DNA of 64,000 nt, taken from Nakamurella panacisegetis (GTDB lineage: Bacteria > Actinomycetota > Actinomycetes > Mycobacteriales > Nakamurellaceae). The stretch spans positions 1,178,001 to 1,242,000 of the forward strand of contig NZ_LT629710.1 in NCBI RefSeq assembly GCF_900104535.1, written 5' to 3'. The translations under genes and the position numbers were made by a program. Within the stretch, counting starts at the first letter, position 1. The number at the start of each line of letters is the position of its first letter. The notes below the pieces were generated by a model. It worked only from the letters and a program-made list of their open reading frames with translations. It was not told the origin of the DNA and ran no database searches. Shown piece after piece: positions 18,839 through 28,589 of this stretch.

Positions 18839-19996
18839 TCATGACCGGGCCGATGCCGCGATGGCCTTGGTGATGGCGGGACGAGGGTCGGTGGTGGCCG
18901 CTGCGGCGAAGGCCTCGAGAGCCTGCTTGGCCTCCTCCGAGAGCTTCTGCGGGACAGCGACTTCCACCGTGACGATGAGGTCGCCGATGGAGTCCCGCCG
19001 CTTCACGCCGGCCCCCTTGACGCGCAACTTCCGACCGGAAGCGGTGCCCGGAGCGACCCGCAACCGAACCGAACCGTTCAGCGTCGGCACCGTGAGATCG
19101 GTGCCCAGCACCAGTTCCGGGAAGGTGACCGGAACGGTCAGGGTCAGGTTGTCGCCGGTGCGGCCGAACAACTCGTGTCCACTGACGTGCACCACGACGA
19201 ACAGATCACCGTGGGGCCCGCCGCCCGAACCGGCCTCACCCTTGCCGGCCAAGCGGATCCGCTGGCCGTCGGCCACGCCGGCCGGGATACGGGTGGACAG
19301 CGTCCGCGACTGCAGGACAGTCCGCTCGCCATGGCAGGTCGGGCACGGGTCGTCGATGATCGAACCGGTGCCGCGGCAGTTGGTGCACGGCTCCGAGAAC
19401 GCGAACGAGCCCTGGTTACGGGTGGTCAGTCCGCTGCCGTTGCAGACCGGGCAGTCGTGGGCCGACGTGCCGGGACGGGCTCCGGTCCCCAGACAGGTCG
19501 GACAGGTGCTCCGCTCGGCCAGACGCAACGGGACGGTGACGCCGGTGACGGCCTCGGTGAAGGAGATCCGTACCTCGGTCTCGACATCATTGCCGCGCCG
19601 GGCCCGGGCCGCCCTGGTATTGGTCGCGCTGCGGTTGAACAGGCCGCCGAAGATATCGCCGAGGCCACCGGCGCCGCCCTGATTGCGCAACAGGTCGTTC
19701 AGATCGAAACCGCCTGCGCCGCCGGCACTCTGCCCACCGAAGCCTCTGAACGGTCCGGCCGCGGCCATCGACTGCGCCTCGTCGTACTCCTTGCGCTTGG
19801 CGTCGTCGGACAACACGTCATAGGCCTCGGACACCGTCTTGAACTTCTCCTCGGCCACTTTGTTGCCGGGGTTCTTGTCGGGATGAAGGTCCCTGGCGAG
19901 CTTCCGGTAGGCCTTCTTGATCTCGGCCGCGGTCGCCGTCTTGCTGACGCCCAGATCGGCGTAGAAGTCCTTCTCGTAGTAATCCTTGGCGCTCAC
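18839..19996 (-). CDS. dnaJ: Chaperone DnaJ
   Basis: A 385-residue Hsp40 co-chaperone that delivers substrates to DnaK and stimulates its ATPase. The J domain carries HPD in [12 protein letters not shown]; a Gly/Phe-rich linker ([16 protein letters not shown]) follows. Zinc-binding repeats are [24 protein letters not shown] and CPTCHGER; the last departs from CxxCxGxG. A C-terminal substrate domain ends the protein. GGAGG 6 bases before GTG 19996 fixes the start (TTG 19999 directly precedes it). A 110-base gap with a strong hairpin separates it from grpE. Confidence 0.96.
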   Translation of the reverse strand: MSAKDYYEKDFYADLGVSKTATAAEIKKAYRKLARDLHPDKNPGNKVAEEKFKTVSEAYDVLSDDAKRKEYDEAQSMAAAGPFRGFGGQSAGGAGGFDLNDLLRNQGGAGGLGDIFGGLFNRSATNTRAARARRGNDVETEVRISFTEAVTGVTVPLRLAERSTCPTCLGTGARPGTSAHDCPVCNGSGLTTRNQGSFAFSEPCTNCRGTGSIIDDPCPTCHGERTVLQSRTLSTRIPAGVADGQRIRLAGKGEAGSGGGPHGDLFVVVHVSGHELFGRTGDNLTLTVPVTFPELVLGTDLTVPTLNGSVRLRVAPGTASGRKLRVKGAGVKRRDSIGDLIVTVEVAVPQKLSEEAKQALEAFAAAATTDPRPAITKAIAASARS

Positions 19997-20055
19997 CAAA
20001 AACCTCCTCTCAGGAGGGTCGTCGTACCAGTTTCCCCATGCGTTGGTTCAAGCGG

Positions 20056-20099
20056 ACGTCCTGCAGAGCGGTCGCGGTGACGACCACTCTGCAGGACGT
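20056..20099. promoter_or_regulatory. Strong intergenic hairpin between grpE and dnaJ
   Basis: ACGTCCTGCAGAG pairs perfectly with CTCTGCAGGACGT (13 bp); after one C-A mismatch a further 5 bp (GGTCG/CGACC) close a 6-base loop. No T-run follows on the minus strand, so read-through into dnaJ is likely partial. It could be an attenuator or an mRNA processing/stability element that sets the ratio of DnaK-GrpE to DnaJ-HspR. Confidence 0.65.
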
Positions 20100-20105
20100 T
20101 GTCGC

Positions 20106-20846
20106 CTACTTCTGTTCCTCGACCGGCTCGTCGACGATCTCGGCGTCGATCACATCATCGACCCCGCCCGCATCGGCCGGTTCGTCGGCCGACTGGTCGT
20201 CGCCCGCGCCGGCCGATTCGTCGTCACCCGGGCCGGTGACCCCGACCACCGCCGGGCGGACCAGTTTGTCGCCGAGCGAGTAGCCGTGGCGCATCACCGT
20301 GGTGACGGTCTGCACCGACACGTCCGAGGCCGTCGCGAACTGGACCGCCTCGTGGCGGGCCGGATCGAACTCGTCCCCGACCGCGCCGAACTGGGTGAGC
20401 CCGGCCTTGGTCAGGATGCCGATCAAACGATCGGCCACCGCCTTGAACGCGCCGGTCAGATCGCCGTGCCGGTCGGCCCGGTCGATGTCGTCCAGCACGG
20501 TCAACATCTCGGTGAGCACGCTCGCCTTGGCGTTCCTGACCACCAGCTCCCGGTCGCGGTCGACCCGCTTCCGGTAGTTGGCGTACTCGGCGGTGACGCG
20601 CTGCAGGTCGGCGGTCCGTTCGGCCGCCTCCTGCTTCGCGGCCTCCAGAGCCAGATCGGCGTCGGTCTGCACCGGGAGCGGCTGCGCTGCCTCCTCCGGA
20701 TCACCGGGATCGGACTTGCGACCGAACGGTGAGGAGAAGAATCCGCCGGAGCTGCGCAGCTCCCCCGTGTCGGGGTCGATCCGACGCTTGTCGTTGATCG
20801 TCACCGGTTCCTCACCTCCCCCCGTGGTCCCGTTCTGCTCGCTCAC
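20106..20846 (-). CDS. grpE: Nucleotide exchange factor GrpE
   Basis: A 246-residue DnaK cofactor that promotes ADP release. The long N-terminal coiled coil ([20 protein letters not shown]) leads into [15 protein letters not shown] and the C-terminal beta domain [16 protein letters not shown], with [20 protein letters not shown] typical of GrpE. Its GTG overlaps the dnaK stop (GTGA). An acidic tail after the domain ends in [17 protein letters not shown], closely like the DnaK C-terminus ([14 protein letters not shown]), which is not a standard GrpE feature. Confidence 0.95.
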   Translation of the reverse strand: MSEQNGTTGGGEEPVTINDKRRIDPDTGELRSSGGFFSSPFGRKSDPGDPEEAAQPLPVQTDADLALEAAKQEAAERTADLQRVTAEYANYRKRVDRDRELVVRNAKASVLTEMLTVLDDIDRADRHGDLTGAFKAVADRLIGILTKAGLTQFGAVGDEFDPARHEAVQFATASDVSVQTVTTVMRHGYSLGDKLVRPAVVGVTGPGDDESAGAGDDQSADEPADAGGVDDVIDAEIVDEPVEEQK

Positions 20847-22681
20847 TTCTGGTCGTCCACGATCTCGGCGTCGACGATCTCTTCCTCCTGGCCACCGGCC
20901 GGGCCGGTGCTGCCCGGCATGTCGGTCGCCGGCTCCGCGCCGGTCTGGGCGTACATCGCCGCGCCGAGCTGCTGGGACTCGTTGGCCAGGGTCTCGACGG
21001 CCGTCTTGATGGCGCCGATGTCAGAGCCCTTGAGCGCCTCGTTCACGGCGGTGACGGCCTCGCCGACCCGCTGCTTCGGCTCGTCCGGGAGCTTCTCGGC
21101 GTTGTCTTTGATGAACTTCTCGGTCTGGAACACCAGCGCCTCGGCCTGGTTGCGGACCTCGGCCTCCTCACGGCGGACCTTGTCCTCCTCGGCGTGGGCC
21201 TCGGCGTCCTTCATCATCCGGTCGATCTCGTCCTTCGACAGCGCGGAGCCGCCGGTCAGCTTGATCGACTGCTCCTTGCCGGTGCCGAGGTCCTTGGCCG
21301 TGACGTGCACGATGCCATTCGCGTCGATGTCGAAGGTGACCTCGATCTGCGGCACGTTGCGCGGTGCCGGCGGCAACCCGGTCAGCTCGAACATGGCCAG
21401 CTTCTTGTTGTAGGCGGCCACCTCGCGCTCACCCTGGAAGACCTGGATCTGGACCGACGGCTGGTTGTCCTCGGCCGTGGTGAAGATCTCCGAGCGCTTG
21501 GTCGGGATGGTGGTGTTGCGCTCGATCAGCTTGGTCATGATGCCGCCCTTGGTCTCGATACCGAGAGACAGCGGGGTGACGTCGAGCAGCAGGACGTCCT
21601 TGACCTCACCGCGGAGCACGCCGGCCTGCAGCGCGGCGCCGACCGCGACGACCTCGTCCGGGTTCACGCCCTTGTTGGGCTCCTTGCCGCCGGTCAGCTC
21701 CTTCACCAGCTCGGTGACGGCGGGCATCCGGGTGGAGCCGCCGACCAGCACGACGTGATCGATGTCGCCGACCTTGATGCCGGCGTCCTTGATCACCTGG
21801 TGGAACGGGGTGCGCGTGCGATCGAGCAGATCCGAGGTGAGCCGCTGGAACTCGGAGCGGGTCAGCGACTCGTCCATGAACAGCGGGTTCTTCTCCGCGT
21901 CGACGGTGATGTACGGCAGGTTGATCGACGTCGACTGGCTGGACGACAGCTCGATCTTCGCCTTCTCCGCGTTCTCGCGGATGCGCTGCATGGCCATCTT
22001 GTCCTTGGTCAGGTCGATGCCGTTGGCCGCCTTGAACTTATCGACCAGCCAGTTGACAACGCGCTCGTCCCAATCGTCGCCGCCGAGCTTGTTGTCGCCA
22101 GCGGTGGCCTTGACCTCGACCACGCCGTCGCCGATCTCCAGCAGGGACACGTCGAACGTGCCGCCACCCAGGTCGAAGACCAGGATGGTCTGCTCCTTGT
22201 CGCCCTTGTCCAGGCCATACGCGAGCGCCGCCGCAGTCGGCTCGTTGACGATGCGCAGGACGTTCAGACCGGCGATCTCACCGGCTTCCTTGGTCGCCTG
22301 CCGCTGCGCGTCGTTGAAGTAGGCCGGCACGGTGATGACCGCGTCGACGACCGGCTCGCCGAGGTAGGACTCGGCGTCCCGCTTGAGCTTCCCGAGCACA
22401 CGGGCGCTGATCTCCTGCGGGGTGTAGCTCTTGCCGTCGATGTCGACGGTCCAGTTGGTGCCGATGTGACGCTTGACCGACCGGATAGTGCGGTCGACGT
22501 TGGTGACCCCTTGACGCTTGGCGACCTCGCCGACCAGCACCTCGCCGTTCTTGGCGAAGGCCACGATCGACGGGGTGGTGCGGGCACCTTCGGCGTTGGC
22601 GATGACTGTGGGCTCGCCGCCCTCCAGTACAGAGACGACCGAGTTGGTGGTACCGAGATCGATACCGACGGCACGCGACAT
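20843..22681 (-). CDS. dnaK: Chaperone Hsp70 DnaK
   Basis: A 612-residue Hsp70. ATPase signatures are [37 protein letters not shown] and [20 protein letters not shown]; the linker [19 protein letters not shown] precedes the substrate domain, and a helical lid with a Gly/Pro-rich tail ends in [13 protein letters not shown]. It acts in the cytosol with DnaJ, GrpE and ClpB, all encoded nearby. AGGAGG lies 6 bases before ATG 22681. Two HspR-type operators lie upstream, so expression should rise on heat or unfolded-protein load when HspR lets go. Confidence 0.98.
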   Translation of the reverse strand: MSRAVGIDLGTTNSVVSVLEGGEPTVIANAEGARTTPSIVAFAKNGEVLVGEVAKRQGVTNVDRTIRSVKRHIGTNWTVDIDGKSYTPQEISARVLGKLKRDAESYLGEPVVDAVITVPAYFNDAQRQATKEAGEIAGLNVLRIVNEPTAAALAYGLDKGDKEQTILVFDLGGGTFDVSLLEIGDGVVEVKATAGDNKLGGDDWDERVVNWLVDKFKAANGIDLTKDKMAMQRIRENAEKAKIELSSSQSTSINLPYITVDAEKNPLFMDESLTRSEFQRLTSDLLDRTRTPFHQVIKDAGIKVGDIDHVVLVGGSTRMPAVTELVKELTGGKEPNKGVNPDEVVAVGAALQAGVLRGEVKDVLLLDVTPLSLGIETKGGIMTKLIERNTTIPTKRSEIFTTAEDNQPSVQIQVFQGEREVAAYNKKLAMFELTGLPPAPRNVPQIEVTFDIDANGIVHVTAKDLGTGKEQSIKLTGGSALSKDEIDRMMKDAEAHAEEDKVRREEAEVRNQAEALVFQTEKFIKDNAEKLPDEPKQRVGEAVTAVNEALKGSDIGAIKTAVETLANESQQLGAAMYAQTGAEPATDMPGSTGPAGGQEEEIVDAEIVDDQK

Positions 22682-22724
22682 GCGTTCCTCCTGCTATGGG
22701 TTCCAGATGGGTGGTTCGGACCGA

Positions 22725-22745
22725 GTTGAGCGCCAGGCGCTCAAG
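22725..22745. promoter_or_regulatory. HAIR operator 1 of dnaK
   Basis: GTTGAGC-GCCAGGC-GCTCAAG has 7-base arms and a 7-base spacer, as in HspR operators. It lies 44 bases before the dnaK start. Confidence 0.88.
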
Positions 22746-22788
22746 GCTTCCTCCAGCATGCCCAGACCTCGAGCCGCTGTCAAACTGC

Positions 22789-22809
22789 CTTGAGCCTCCT
22801 CCGCTCAAC
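22789..22809. promoter_or_regulatory. HAIR operator 2 of dnaK
   Basis: CTTGAGC-CTCCTCC-GCTCAAC is a second HspR-type inverted repeat, whose start is 64 bases from that of the first. Paired sites would allow cooperative repression. Confidence 0.88.
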
Positions 22810-22870
22810 TTTGCTGATCCTTCCAACTGAAGCCCCCGCCGGATTGTTCCCGGGTGGGTTCTGGAACTTG

Positions 22871-24556
22871 TCAGGACTTGGCGATGTACCCCTTGTAGGG
22901 ACCGCCGCTGCGCAGCGACACCAGGCCCGGGATGTTGTGGATCGACCCGTAGGTGTGAATGGCGTAGTTGAGCCCGGCATAGAGGTTGGCCGCCGGGTTG
23001 AGCAGGTTGTTCGGCAGCAGCGGCGAGTGCCAGGTGTCGAACGTCGGCTGGATCACCTGAATCAGCCCCTCGGACGGATGCCCCGCCTGCCAGTTGAGGT
23101 CCCACCGGTTGATCGCGTTCGGATCACCGCTGGACTCGTACTGGATCACCGTGTCGACGTCGTTGACCGTGGTCGAACCCTGCGACTGGGCCAACACGGC
23201 CAGAATGCACTGCACCAGCGGGTTCCAGCGGGTCACGGCGGTCCCGTTGGGGTCGGTCGGCACCGCGTTGCACCGCGCTGCTCCCGATCCGTCCCAGAAC
23301 ACCCCGACGATCGAGACCTGCAGGTGAACCCCGGCGCCGACGTCGTTGAACAGGCGGACGGCGCCGTTGACGAGCGGCAGGACGATCAGGTTGGACGTGG
23401 TGACGTGCGCCCCGAAGTTGATGTTGGAGGTGCTCGGGACCGCCGAGCCGCTGATCGCGCGGATGTCACCGGAGTGGGCCGGGTCGACCACCGTGACATT
23501 CACCGCAACGGCCGACACCCCGGCGTTCGGGATGCCGTAGCGGCCGGCCAACGGCACCGTCAGCGTCCCCTGGGCGGCCAGAGTGGCGCCCGACGCAGGC
23601 ATGTCCACGACGCGCTGCTGGCCGATCGTCTGTAGCGTGCCGATCTGCCCGGAGTAGGTGTTGAGGTAGTAACCCACCAGGTCGACCACCATGTCCTGGG
23701 CTCCGGTACTGCCGTTGAACAGGGAGATCCGGCCGTCCGACCACAACGGGACGACAACCAGGCTGGTGGTGCTGCGACCGGCCCGGAAGTTGACCGCGGG
23801 CGTGTTCGGCCTCGCACTACCGGTCGGGAAGACGGTGATGAAGCCGGACACCGACGAGGGGATCGTGGTCACGTCGACCGCGACGGCGGCGACCGCCTGC
23901 GGCAGGCCGGCGGCCCCGCCGATCCGCACATTCAGGGATGATGACGAGGCAACCTTGGCCCGCGCCACACCAGTGCCCACCCGGGTGTCAGCGAGCCGGG
24001 TCGGCACCATCGCCTTGAAGGTGCCGGCGGCCGTCGGGGCACCTGCCGTGTAGTAGCCGGACACGTCCAGAAGGACCTGCACCGCCCCCGCACGTCCACT
24101 GATGTGGATCCGCACCTGGCCGTTCGTCCCGACCGGAACCATCGCCAGGTTGGCCACCGTCTGCCCGGCGGCGAAACTGACGTTGGTCGTGCCCGGCAGA
24201 GACGTGCCGTCGGCGTACGCCGTGAGCCCGGCACCGACCGTCGGGTTGGCGACCGTGATGTTCACCATCACGGCCGATACGCCGGAACTGGGTACGCCGC
24301 CGCGGCCGAGCACCAGCACGGCGAACGAGCCGCCGGCCGCGATCGGCCCACGCGCCCCGTTTCCGGTGCGGGTGTCCAGGATTCGCGTCGACGCCAGCGG
24401 GACGAAGGAACCGGCGGGCCGCGCAGTGGCCGCGGCCTGCGACGGGCCGGCCGGCGCGGCCGCCGAGGCGGTGCCCGGAACAACCGGCAGCGCAACCAAT
24501 AACGCCGCACCAGCCAGGACGGCGACCCATTTCGGCTTGCGGGAGAACATGATCAT
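22871..24556 (-). CDS. Secreted protein with three surface modules and a C-terminal lysozyme-like (transglycosylase) domain
   Basis: A 561-residue exported protein. A signal peptide (MIMFSRKPKW, hydrophobic core, TASAAAPA) is followed by three repeats, each opening RILDTRTG, RLADTRVG or RVVDMPAS and closing LLDVSGYY, VVDLVGYY or VSIVGVFW. The last ~120 residues form a soluble lytic transglycosylase-like domain: VIQYESSGDPNAINRWD has the catalytic-type Glu in YESSG, then GLIQVIQPTFDTW and NLYAGLNYAIHTYG. It probably cuts or binds peptidoglycan at the cell surface. AAAGG 8 bases before ATG 24556 supports the start (ATG 24550 is the alternative). Divergent from the SEC-C gene, next to the dnaK promoter. 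Confidence 0.82.
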   Translation of the reverse strand: MIMFSRKPKWVAVLAGAALLVALPVVPGTASAAAPAGPSQAAATARPAGSFVPLASTRILDTRTGNGARGPIAAGGSFAVLVLGRGGVPSSGVSAVMVNITVANPTVGAGLTAYADGTSLPGTTNVSFAAGQTVANLAMVPVGTNGQVRIHISGRAGAVQVLLDVSGYYTAGAPTAAGTFKAMVPTRLADTRVGTGVARAKVASSSSLNVRIGGAAGLPQAVAAVAVDVTTIPSSVSGFITVFPTGSARPNTPAVNFRAGRSTTSLVVVPLWSDGRISLFNGSTGAQDMVVDLVGYYLNTYSGQIGTLQTIGQQRVVDMPASGATLAAQGTLTVPLAGRYGIPNAGVSAVAVNVTVVDPAHSGDIRAISGSAVPSTSNINFGAHVTTSNLIVLPLVNGAVRLFNDVGAGVHLQVSIVGVFWDGSGAARCNAVPTDPNGTAVTRWNPLVQCILAVLAQSQGSTTVNDVDTVIQYESSGDPNAINRWDLNWQAGHPSEGLIQVIQPTFDTWHSPLLPNNLLNPAANLYAGLNYAIHTYGSIHNIPGLVSLRSGGPYKGYIAKS

Positions 24557-24708
24557 GTTGATGCCTTTCCAGATGCGTTCGCCCACAACAGCAGGCCCGC
24601 CCAACGGATGATCCTGATGACCCCGCACTCGGAGCCTAACCAGCCGCGGCAGTGAACATAAGCGCCATGAGGTCGGACGGATTCGCATCATGGAGCAGGA
24701 TGTGCGCT

Positions 24709-26715
24709 GTGACCGACAAAGCCGCACTGGCCATCGCCGCCGCCCTGCAGAACGAAATCTCGCTATCGCGACCCGAGCTCCTGGCCGAACTCCGCCGCCG
24801 CGGGATCACGCTCGGTGAGGAAGCTTTCGCGCAGATGTGGCAGGACGACCGACTGCGCCTGTTGGCCCGGGTGGAATTGGCAGATCCGGAACTGGTGGTC
24901 AACCTGCCACTGGCTCTGACGGAACGGGTCTTCACCCATCGGGTAAGCGCCACCGAGATAGCCGCCGACCAAGTCATCACTCTGCCCGACCTCGCGGCGC
25001 TCTGGCCGATCATTGATACGGCGCCGTACAACACCGTGAACAATCACCCGTTCGCCGAGGTGTTCGACGACGAAGAAGCCGATTCGGTCCTGCAACTGGC
25101 CGCCGGCACGTTGGCCGAGTACGCCGCCGGTTCGCTGATCGCCATCACCGTCACCGACGACGGGTTGACGCTGGCCGGTGCCCCGGAGCCCGAGCCGTCC
25201 GAGCTGGCTCGGCTGAGCTCGGTCGTCCTCGACGACTACCTGGAGGTCTTCGGGGTCGACCTGGTCAGCACGTCACCGGACCCGGTGTTCGCCGAGGACG
25301 AGCCGGAGGTGCTGGCCGACCTGCCCCGCTCGAGGGGGGCCGTGCCCTTGGAGGAGTTCCTGGCGCTGGTGCTGGCCCGTCATCCGCAGGTCTTCACCAC
25401 TGCCGGGTGGCCCGTCGCCGACCTGCTGGAGCAGCTCGACCTCGAGCACCAGGACGGCATGATCGCTGTCGCCGGCTTCGACTTCGAGGCCGACAGCCAG
25501 GCCCGGGCCGAAGCCGACGAGATCGAGATGCTCACCGAGACCTACGATCTCGATCCGACGCAGGCCGCTGCAGTCGTCGCGTTCTCGGACAAGATCGCCG
25601 AGGTGCACGACGCCGTGCACGAGTGGGCGGACGACGGGACGGACGAGGGAAACGCTCCTGAGGTCGAGGCGCTGGACCTGGTCCCGGAACTGCCGTTCCT
25701 GTCCGACCCGATGGTCGTGGTGGCCATCGCCGAGGAGAACCTGACCGGTGATCCGCACCTCGGTGACATGCTCTCGTCGATCCTGCACACCCTGACCCAG
25801 GTGACCCCGCGCCGCTCACAGGCCGGCGTCGCCTGGTTGCAGGGCCGCTGCGCCGACCTGCTCGGCCAGATCGACCAGGCGCAGACGCTCTACGAGAAAG
25901 CCCTCGAGCTGGACGCCGATCATTTCCCGGCCATGCGGGAGCTGGCCACCATCCACTCGTTGCGGGGCGACGCCAACAAGGCGGTCTCCCTGCTGCAGCG
26001 GGCCGGTGTGCCGGCCGACGACCCGGAACTGGCCGTCGTGTCGAAGTACACCGGGGAGGCCAGGGCCGACATCGGGCGGAACGACGACTGTTGGTGCGGG
26101 TCGGGTCGCAAGTACAAGAAATGCCACCTCGGACGGTCCGACCATGATCTGGAGTCTCGCCGCGAGTGGCTGTACGACAAGGTCGCTCACTGGATCCGCA
26201 ACGGATCCGGCCGAGAGCTGTTGGTGGAACTGGCGACGACCAGCGCCGACCCGGCCGCCGGACCGGAGGCCCTGTTCGAGGCCGTGCAGAACCCGGTGCT
26301 GACTGATATCGCCATGTTCGAGGGCTGCTATCTGGCCGACTTCCTGGATCTGCGCGGTCCGGCCCTTCCGGCCGACGAACGGGCTTTGTTGGAAGCCTGG
26401 CTCGACACCCGCCGCGGCCTGTACAAGATCGATGCCATGGACCGTTTCCGTGGGCTGACCCTGACCGACGTGGCGTCCGGCGACACGGCCGTGGTGCCGC
26501 TGACCGGCCTCAAGTCCAAGGTGCGGGTCGGGGACCGGGTGGTCCTTCGTCTCCTGCCGGCCGGCGAGTCAGTGGCGGTGCCGGGCGGTCTGGTCGTGGT
26601 GCCGGCCGGCCGACGGGAACTGGTCACCGGCCTGCTGGACCTCCAGGGCAGCGACGAGGTCGACCCGATCCGCACCGCGGCGGTGCTGTTCGGACGGCCG
26701 GCCCCGCTCGACTGA
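24709..26715 (+). CDS. SEC-C motif-containing protein with tetratricopeptide-like repeats
   Basis: A 668-residue, very acidic, probably cytosolic protein of unknown role. At about residue 460 it has a complete SEC-C zinc motif, RNDDCWCGSGRKYKKCHLG (C-x-C-x8-CH), like the SecA tail that binds SecB or ribosomes. Immediately before it are TPR-like helices (GVAWLQGRCADLLGQIDQAQ, TLYEKALELDADHFPAMREL). GTG 24709 (VTDKAAL) is preferred from spacing to AGCAGGA; ATG 24700 is possible. Genes of this type often annotate as 'SEC-C domain protein'. A hairpin follows the stop. Confidence 0.78.
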   Translation: MTDKAALAIAAALQNEISLSRPELLAELRRRGITLGEEAFAQMWQDDRLRLLARVELADPELVVNLPLALTERVFTHRVSATEIAADQVITLPDLAALWPIIDTAPYNTVNNHPFAEVFDDEEADSVLQLAAGTLAEYAAGSLIAITVTDDGLTLAGAPEPEPSELARLSSVVLDDYLEVFGVDLVSTSPDPVFAEDEPEVLADLPRSRGAVPLEEFLALVLARHPQVFTTAGWPVADLLEQLDLEHQDGMIAVAGFDFEADSQARAEADEIEMLTETYDLDPTQAAAVVAFSDKIAEVHDAVHEWADDGTDEGNAPEVEALDLVPELPFLSDPMVVVAIAEENLTGDPHLGDMLSSILHTLTQVTPRRSQAGVAWLQGRCADLLGQIDQAQTLYEKALELDADHFPAMRELATIHSLRGDANKAVSLLQRAGVPADDPELAVVSKYTGEARADIGRNDDCWCGSGRKYKKCHLGRSDHDLESRREWLYDKVAHWIRNGSGRELLVELATTSADPAAGPEALFEAVQNPVLTDIAMFEGCYLADFLDLRGPALPADERALLEAWLDTRRGLYKIDAMDRFRGLTLTDVASGDTAVVPLTGLKSKVRVGDRVVLRLLPAGESVAVPGGLVVVPAGRRELVTGLLDLQGSDEVDPIRTAAVLFGRPAPLD

Positions 26716-26741
26716 TCGGCGTGGTCCGGACGTCCGGATGT

Positions 26742-26768
26742 CCGTGCGGGCCCACGAGGTCCGCACGG
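26742..26768. terminator. Hairpin after the SEC-C gene
   Basis: CCGTGCGG and CCGCACGG form an 8-bp perfect stem around an 11-base loop, 27 bases after the stop. No T-run. Confidence 0.55.
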
Positions 26769-26821
26769 CCGTCACCGGTCCCGGCTTCGTTCCCCCGACA
26801 CCATGATGGATACTGCTCCCC

Positions 26822-28453
26822 GTGACGCTGACTCACCGTACGTCCATCGTCGGCGGACCTCGTTCCGCACACGGCTACTGGGAGCTGGCTTCCGCGCCGG
26901 GCGAGAAACATCTGTCGCGCAACGACTATCTCGTCGGTCGACGGCCGGTGGAGAGCCGGCCCCTGCTCACGGTCGCCCATTTGTCAGACCTGCATCTGTG
27001 CGATTCCCAGTCGCCGGCCCGCGGTGAGTTCCTGGACCGCTGGTCGGACCCGGACTCGCCGTTGCGCGAGGTGTTCGGCATCACCGGCGCGTACCGGGCC
27101 CAGGATTGTCTGACCGTCCAGGTCGGCGCGGCCATGGTCCGCGCCGTCAACAACGTCCGGGTGGGACCCGTCGGCGGTGCGCCGATCGACCTGGCCATCA
27201 CCACGGGCGACGTCATGGACAGCGCTCAGCAGAACGAACTCGGTTGGTACATCGACCTTCTCGAGGGCGGACGGATCACGCCCGACTCCGGTTCGACCGC
27301 GCGGTACGAGGGCGTCGCGGACCACGACCGGTGGGACGAGGCGTTCTGGCATCCGGACCCGGCACAGCTCCCGGACGACTCGCCCCGACCCGATCGCCCG
27401 CGCCGGTTGTTCGGTTTCCCCGACGCACCAGGGCTTCTCGACGCGCTTCGAGAACCGTTCGACTCACCGGGCCTGAACATGCCGTGGCTGGCCGTACACG
27501 GCAACCACGACCAGCTGGTGCAGGGGACCATCCCGGCCACCGGTGAGTTCGCCGTGGCGTCCGTCGCCGACCTCAAAGCGATCGGTGTACCGCCCCACTG
27601 GACGCTCGAGCAGGTGGCGCAGTTCTGCGCGTCCATCGATGCGGTCGATCAGGCCGGACTCGATCGGTGGAGCGAGATGATGACCAGGCCGGTGACTCCC
27701 GACCGCTCGCGGCGGACCATCGACCGGGCTGATTTCGTCGCCGCCCACTTCCGCCCGACCGCGCGCCCGGCCGGACACGGTCTACCGATCTCGGATTCGT
27801 CCCGGTGCTACTACCGGCACGATCACGCGTCCCGGAACGGCGGCGACCGGACGGTGACCGTGCTGGTCCTGGACACGGTCGACGAACACGGCGGTTGGCA
27901 GGGCAGCCTGGACGCTCCCCAACTGGACTGGCTGGAATCGGAACTGGCCAGCGCCGACACCGAGAAGCGTTATGTGGTACTGGCATCGCACCATCGGTTG
28001 GCCGATCTGGTCAACGACCGCAACGCAGAAGGAGCGCCCCGACGGATCCTCACGGCCGAGCTGGCCGAGCGTTTGGAGGCCCATCCCTGCTTGGTGCTCT
28101 GGCTCAACGGCCATACACACGTCACGGCGGTGACCGGACACGGCACGACCGGCAACCCGAACTCGTGGTGGGAGGTGACCGCCCCCTCCCTGATCGACTT
28201 CCCCCAGCAGGGCCGCATCGTCGAACTGCTGCGGTCGGCCAACGGCACCCTGACCGTTGCCGTCACCATGATCGATCACACCGGCGAGGTGCCCTGGTCG
28301 GGTGGGATCGACTCGGTCGCGGCGATGGCCGGCCTGTCGCGCCAGTTGGCGGCGAACGACTGGCAGTACCGGCCCGACGATTTCGCCGCCCATCCGTTGG
28401 CCGGAACCGCTGGGGACCGAAACGTGTTGCTGCACTTGCCCGACCCGTTCTGA
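26822..28453 (+). CDS. TIGR03767-type metallophosphoesterase
   Basis: A 543-residue calcineurin-like phosphoesterase of an actinobacterial family (TIGR03767). Metal-ligand motifs appear in order: HLSDLHLCD, ITTGDVMDS, VHGNHDQLV, ASHHRLADL and LNGHTHVTA. Large insertions between the second and third motifs are typical of this family. No signal peptide is seen, so it may act in the cytosol. Start GTG 26822 gives MTLTHRTS. It stands between terminators and the AIM24-like gene. Substrate unknown. Confidence 0.85.
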   Translation: MTLTHRTSIVGGPRSAHGYWELASAPGEKHLSRNDYLVGRRPVESRPLLTVAHLSDLHLCDSQSPARGEFLDRWSDPDSPLREVFGITGAYRAQDCLTVQVGAAMVRAVNNVRVGPVGGAPIDLAITTGDVMDSAQQNELGWYIDLLEGGRITPDSGSTARYEGVADHDRWDEAFWHPDPAQLPDDSPRPDRPRRLFGFPDAPGLLDALREPFDSPGLNMPWLAVHGNHDQLVQGTIPATGEFAVASVADLKAIGVPPHWTLEQVAQFCASIDAVDQAGLDRWSEMMTRPVTPDRSRRTIDRADFVAAHFRPTARPAGHGLPISDSSRCYYRHDHASRNGGDRTVTVLVLDTVDEHGGWQGSLDAPQLDWLESELASADTEKRYVVLASHHRLADLVNDRNAEGAPRRILTAELAERLEAHPCLVLWLNGHTHVTAVTGHGTTGNPNSWWEVTAPSLIDFPQQGRIVELLRSANGTLTVAVTMIDHTGEVPWSGGIDSVAAMAGLSRQLAANDWQYRPDDFAAHPLAGTAGDRNVLLHLPDPF

Positions 28454-28511
28454 TCGGCGCCCGCACGCTTGATCGGAACCCGGACTCTTCTCGGGCTGCG
28501 CCCGCGCGCGC

Positions 28512-28558
28512 TCCCGGCGGCAACGCGAGCCGAGACGTTTCCCGGCGGAAACGCGAGC
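28512..28558. repeat. 19-bp direct repeat upstream of the AIM24-like gene
   Basis: TCCCGGCGG[C/A]AACGCGAGC occurs twice (28512-28530 and 28540-28558), differing at one base, with a 28-base period. It lies 30 bases before the next start and might be a regulator site or slippage product. Confidence 0.45.
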
Positions 28559-28589
28559 AGAACCACGATCGGATGGTTACGGTCTGAGA

